From Nymphaea colorata (taxonomy: Eukaryota; Streptophyta; Magnoliopsida; Nymphaeales; Nymphaeaceae), in NCBI RefSeq assembly GCF_008831285.2, contig NC_045146.1, forward strand, positions 9,560,972 to 9,624,971: a stretch of DNA of 64,000 nt, read 5' to 3'. The translations under genes were made by a program, and so were the position numbers. Each line of letters begins with the position of its first letter. Within the stretch, counting starts at the first letter, position 1. Shown here piece after piece: positions 61,730-64,000 of the stretch. Under the pieces are notes generated by a model. That model made no database searches. It was given only the letters and a program-made list of their open reading frames with translations, and was not told where the DNA came from.

Positions 61730-64000
61730 TGTAGAAACACGAACCACAAGGTGAGAGCAGAGAAAGAACACACAATATACGTGGAAAACCTCAGAAAGAG
61801 GTGAAAAACCACGGGGAAGCTCTGACCTAGGGGCAAACCGCAACCCTAGGAGAGAGAAAATAATATTCACTTAACTCAACAATTACATGTAAGTGAAGAA
61901 TATATAGGATGGAGAGAAAAAGTGCCGCCTAGGGTACCGAGCCCACCTCGGTATCCGTGAACGGTAGGACCGGGTCCAGATATGGACCCGGTTCCCCAAT
62001 ACAATATATTCTAACACTCCCCCTCAAGCTTGGCATACATGTCAAACATGCCAAGCTTGCTAACATTTTTCTCAAATTGAGATGTACATAAAGACTTAGT
62101 TAAGACATCCGCAACTTGATCTTCAGACTTCATATAGGGCAGAATCAACTCCTTTGAATCTATGCGTTCCCGTATGAAGTGACGATCGATCTCCACATGT
62201 TTGGTCCTGTCGTGCATGACCGGATTGTTTGCCAAGTTAATCGCAGACTTGTTGTCACAATACATCCTCATCTTCTCTTTCATTTTAACCCCAATATCTG
62301 CTAAAAGAATTTTGAGCCATAACATCTCTGTAACCCCCATAGCAACCGCCCTGTATTCAGCCTCAGCACTGGACCTGGAACAAACTTCTTGACGTTTACT
62401 TCTCCATACCACAAGGTTACCTCCAAGAAATATGCAGTATCCTGTGGTAGACCTCCTAGTATCTGTGCATCCTGCCCAGTCGGCGTCAGAGTATCCTTCA
62501 ATACTTAGTTGATCTTGTCGAGTGTAGAGTAGTCCTTTCCCTGGGTCATTCTTTAAGTATCCCAATACTCTTTCAGCACTTTTCCAATGACAATCAGTAG
62601 GGGCATGCATAAACTGACTTAACACACCCACAGCATACGTAATATCTGGGCGAGTAAGAGTGAGATAAATAAGTTTACCAACCAGCCGCTGATACCTCCC
62701 TTTTCCTTCCTCGTCCAAGATAGTCCCAGATTTGATACTTATCCTTGTGCCAGACTCCATTGGGGTAAGAAAGGGCCTGCATCTCAGTTTACCTGTCTCT
62801 TTTAGAAGATCCAAAGTGTATTTTCTTTGGCTCATAACAAGCCCAGTCTCAGATCGTGCGATCTCAATCCCCAAGAAATACCTTAGTTTACCCAGATCTT
62901 TGAGATCGAATTCTGCAGCTAACGTTTCTTTCATCTTCCTTTTCTCCCCCTCGTCGTCACCTGTGACAATCATATCATTAACATATACAAGTAAAAGGCT
63001 CACCAGACCATTTCTCTGCTTGATGAAGATGGTGTGATCACCATTTCCCTGTTTATACCCATTAGTCTTCATTACAACCCTTAGTCTTTCAAACCAAGCT
63101 CTAGGGGATTGCTTGAGACCATACAAAGCTTTCTTGAGATAGCAACACTTCCCGTTATGAGCATACCCAGGCAGCATGCTCATATAGACTTCTTCCTCAA
63201 GGTGACCATTCAAGAAGGCGTTCTTGACATCAAGTTGGTCCATGCTCCACTTCTTTTGCACTGCAAAGAGCTAAGATGATCCTTACGGTCTTCAGTTTCG
63301 CCACGGGAGCAAACGTCTCAAGATAGTCAATCCCATATTTCTGGCTAAACCCTTTAGCAACAAGACGAGCTTTATAGCGTTCTACAGTGCCATCAGGTTT
63401 GTACTTCACATTAAACACCCACTTGGAGCCAACTAAGTGAGTTCCCTCCCACGTATTGTTCTTTTCCAGGGCGTCCATCTCTTCTGTCATGGCCTGTAGC
63501 CATTTAGGATCCTTCCTTGCATCTTCCACTGACCTGGGAATAACAACCATAGATAAAGAGGTAACAAAGCACTTGTAGTCTTTACTGAGTTTTGCATATG
63601 AAACAAATCTCTGAATAGGATGAGAAGTACATGACCTGGTGCCCTTGCGCAGAGCTATGGGAAGTTCTTCATTCATTGGACTTGGATCATCCGGGGAGGT
63701 CACAAGATTGGGAAGATTGGGATTGGTAACATCAACATCTTCCATCACATCCTTCTTCTTCCTGCTGTAAACCTGACCAAATAGGTGATCTCGAGACTGT
63801 TCTTCCACAGGGCCCCCCTCCATCTGACTGTCTCTGTCCTCACTGACAACGTCTTCCACACTTGGAGAACTCACCGTATAATCCAAGAAATCCATGAACT
63901 GAATCAACTGATGCGAAGAATACTCTTCCCTTCTGTCACCTAGACACTCCCCCTGAAGAGGATTCGCAGGAAAGTATGCCTCATGTTCATGAAAGGTCAT
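61730..64000 (-). mobile_element. Copia element X, same family as II (runs off window)
   Basis: The 3' LTR is 61730-62016 (287 bp, the same length as in II), followed by the antisense PPT CTCCCCCTCAAG. Pol follows to the window end. The left target-site flank is AGAGG (61725-61729); the right end is not visible. The sequence is close to II throughout. Confidence 0.88.
62011..64000 (-). pseudogene. Copia X pol (integrase end, RT, RNase H), partial
   Basis: The frame from 63261 down is intact: [34 protein letters not shown] (the RT YVDD motif with Asp to Asn), [30 protein letters not shown], ending LEGEC with its stop in the LTR. A frameshift near 63262 separates it from the preceding 256-codon frame, which contains [19 protein letters not shown]. 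Six residues between NNTWE and GTHLVGSKW are missing relative to II. The YVND change alone should abolish reverse transcription. Confidence 0.85.

Overview
This is a plant nuclear genome window. It shows canonical GT-AG introns, many Ty1/copia long terminal repeat (LTR) retrotransposons primed from the initiator-Met tRNA, long non-coding solo LTRs, and GA/CT, TA and CA microsatellites. There is no bacterial-style gene organisation. The species cannot be fixed from sequence; a flowering plant with TE-swollen introns fits best.

The only recognisable host gene is on the + strand: the middle to C-terminal part of a glycoside hydrolase family 51 alpha-L-arabinofuranosidase. Six exons were recovered (6344-6462, 6555-6626, 6709-6815, 32573-32629, 32724-32922, 59977-60123). 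They join in perfect phase into 233 open codons, all with GT-AG borders. The gene enters from upstream of the window and leaves it downstream. Two of its introns are gigantic (about 25.8 kb and 27.1 kb), and nearly everything else in the window is intron filled with nested transposons.

Layout. 1-5655 is upstream intron holding two copies (0 and A) of a ~3 kb non-coding LTR family, here called the TGTCACACC family, plus a truncated antisense copia (element I). 6344-6815 holds exons 1-3. 6816-32572 is the first giant intron. It contains a 517/526-bp tandem duplication, old LTR remnants, and a decayed copia (XI) split by a solo LTR (C) that is itself split by another solo LTR (B). It also contains copia II (20343-31057) with copia III inserted in reverse (20951-26414), and the LTR-plus-leader fragments VIII and IX. 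32573-32922 holds exons 4-5. 32923-59976 is the second giant intron. It contains copia V (33192-50856), interrupted by solo LTR D, gag-less copia VI (39842-44495) and the intact copia IV (45218-50646). Solo-LTR pieces F and G and copia VII (54107-59294) follow. 59977-60123 is exon 6. 60124-64000 is intron with LTR copy E, split by copia X, which runs off the window.

The most notable points are these. Element IV has a complete 1,438-codon gag-pol frame, LTRs that look identical by eye and a perfect 5-bp target-site duplication (TSD), so it is a very recent and possibly mobile copy. Its near-twin III lies inverted in the other giant intron, so exons 4 and 5 sit between 5.4-kb inverted repeats. 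Element VI has an intact pol but no gag. Perfect 5-bp TSDs at B, C, III, IV, VI and VII let the order of insertion be reconstructed. All homology calls are by eye; no database search was possible. I found no evidence of a previously undescribed biological system; the interest lies in gene and TE architecture.
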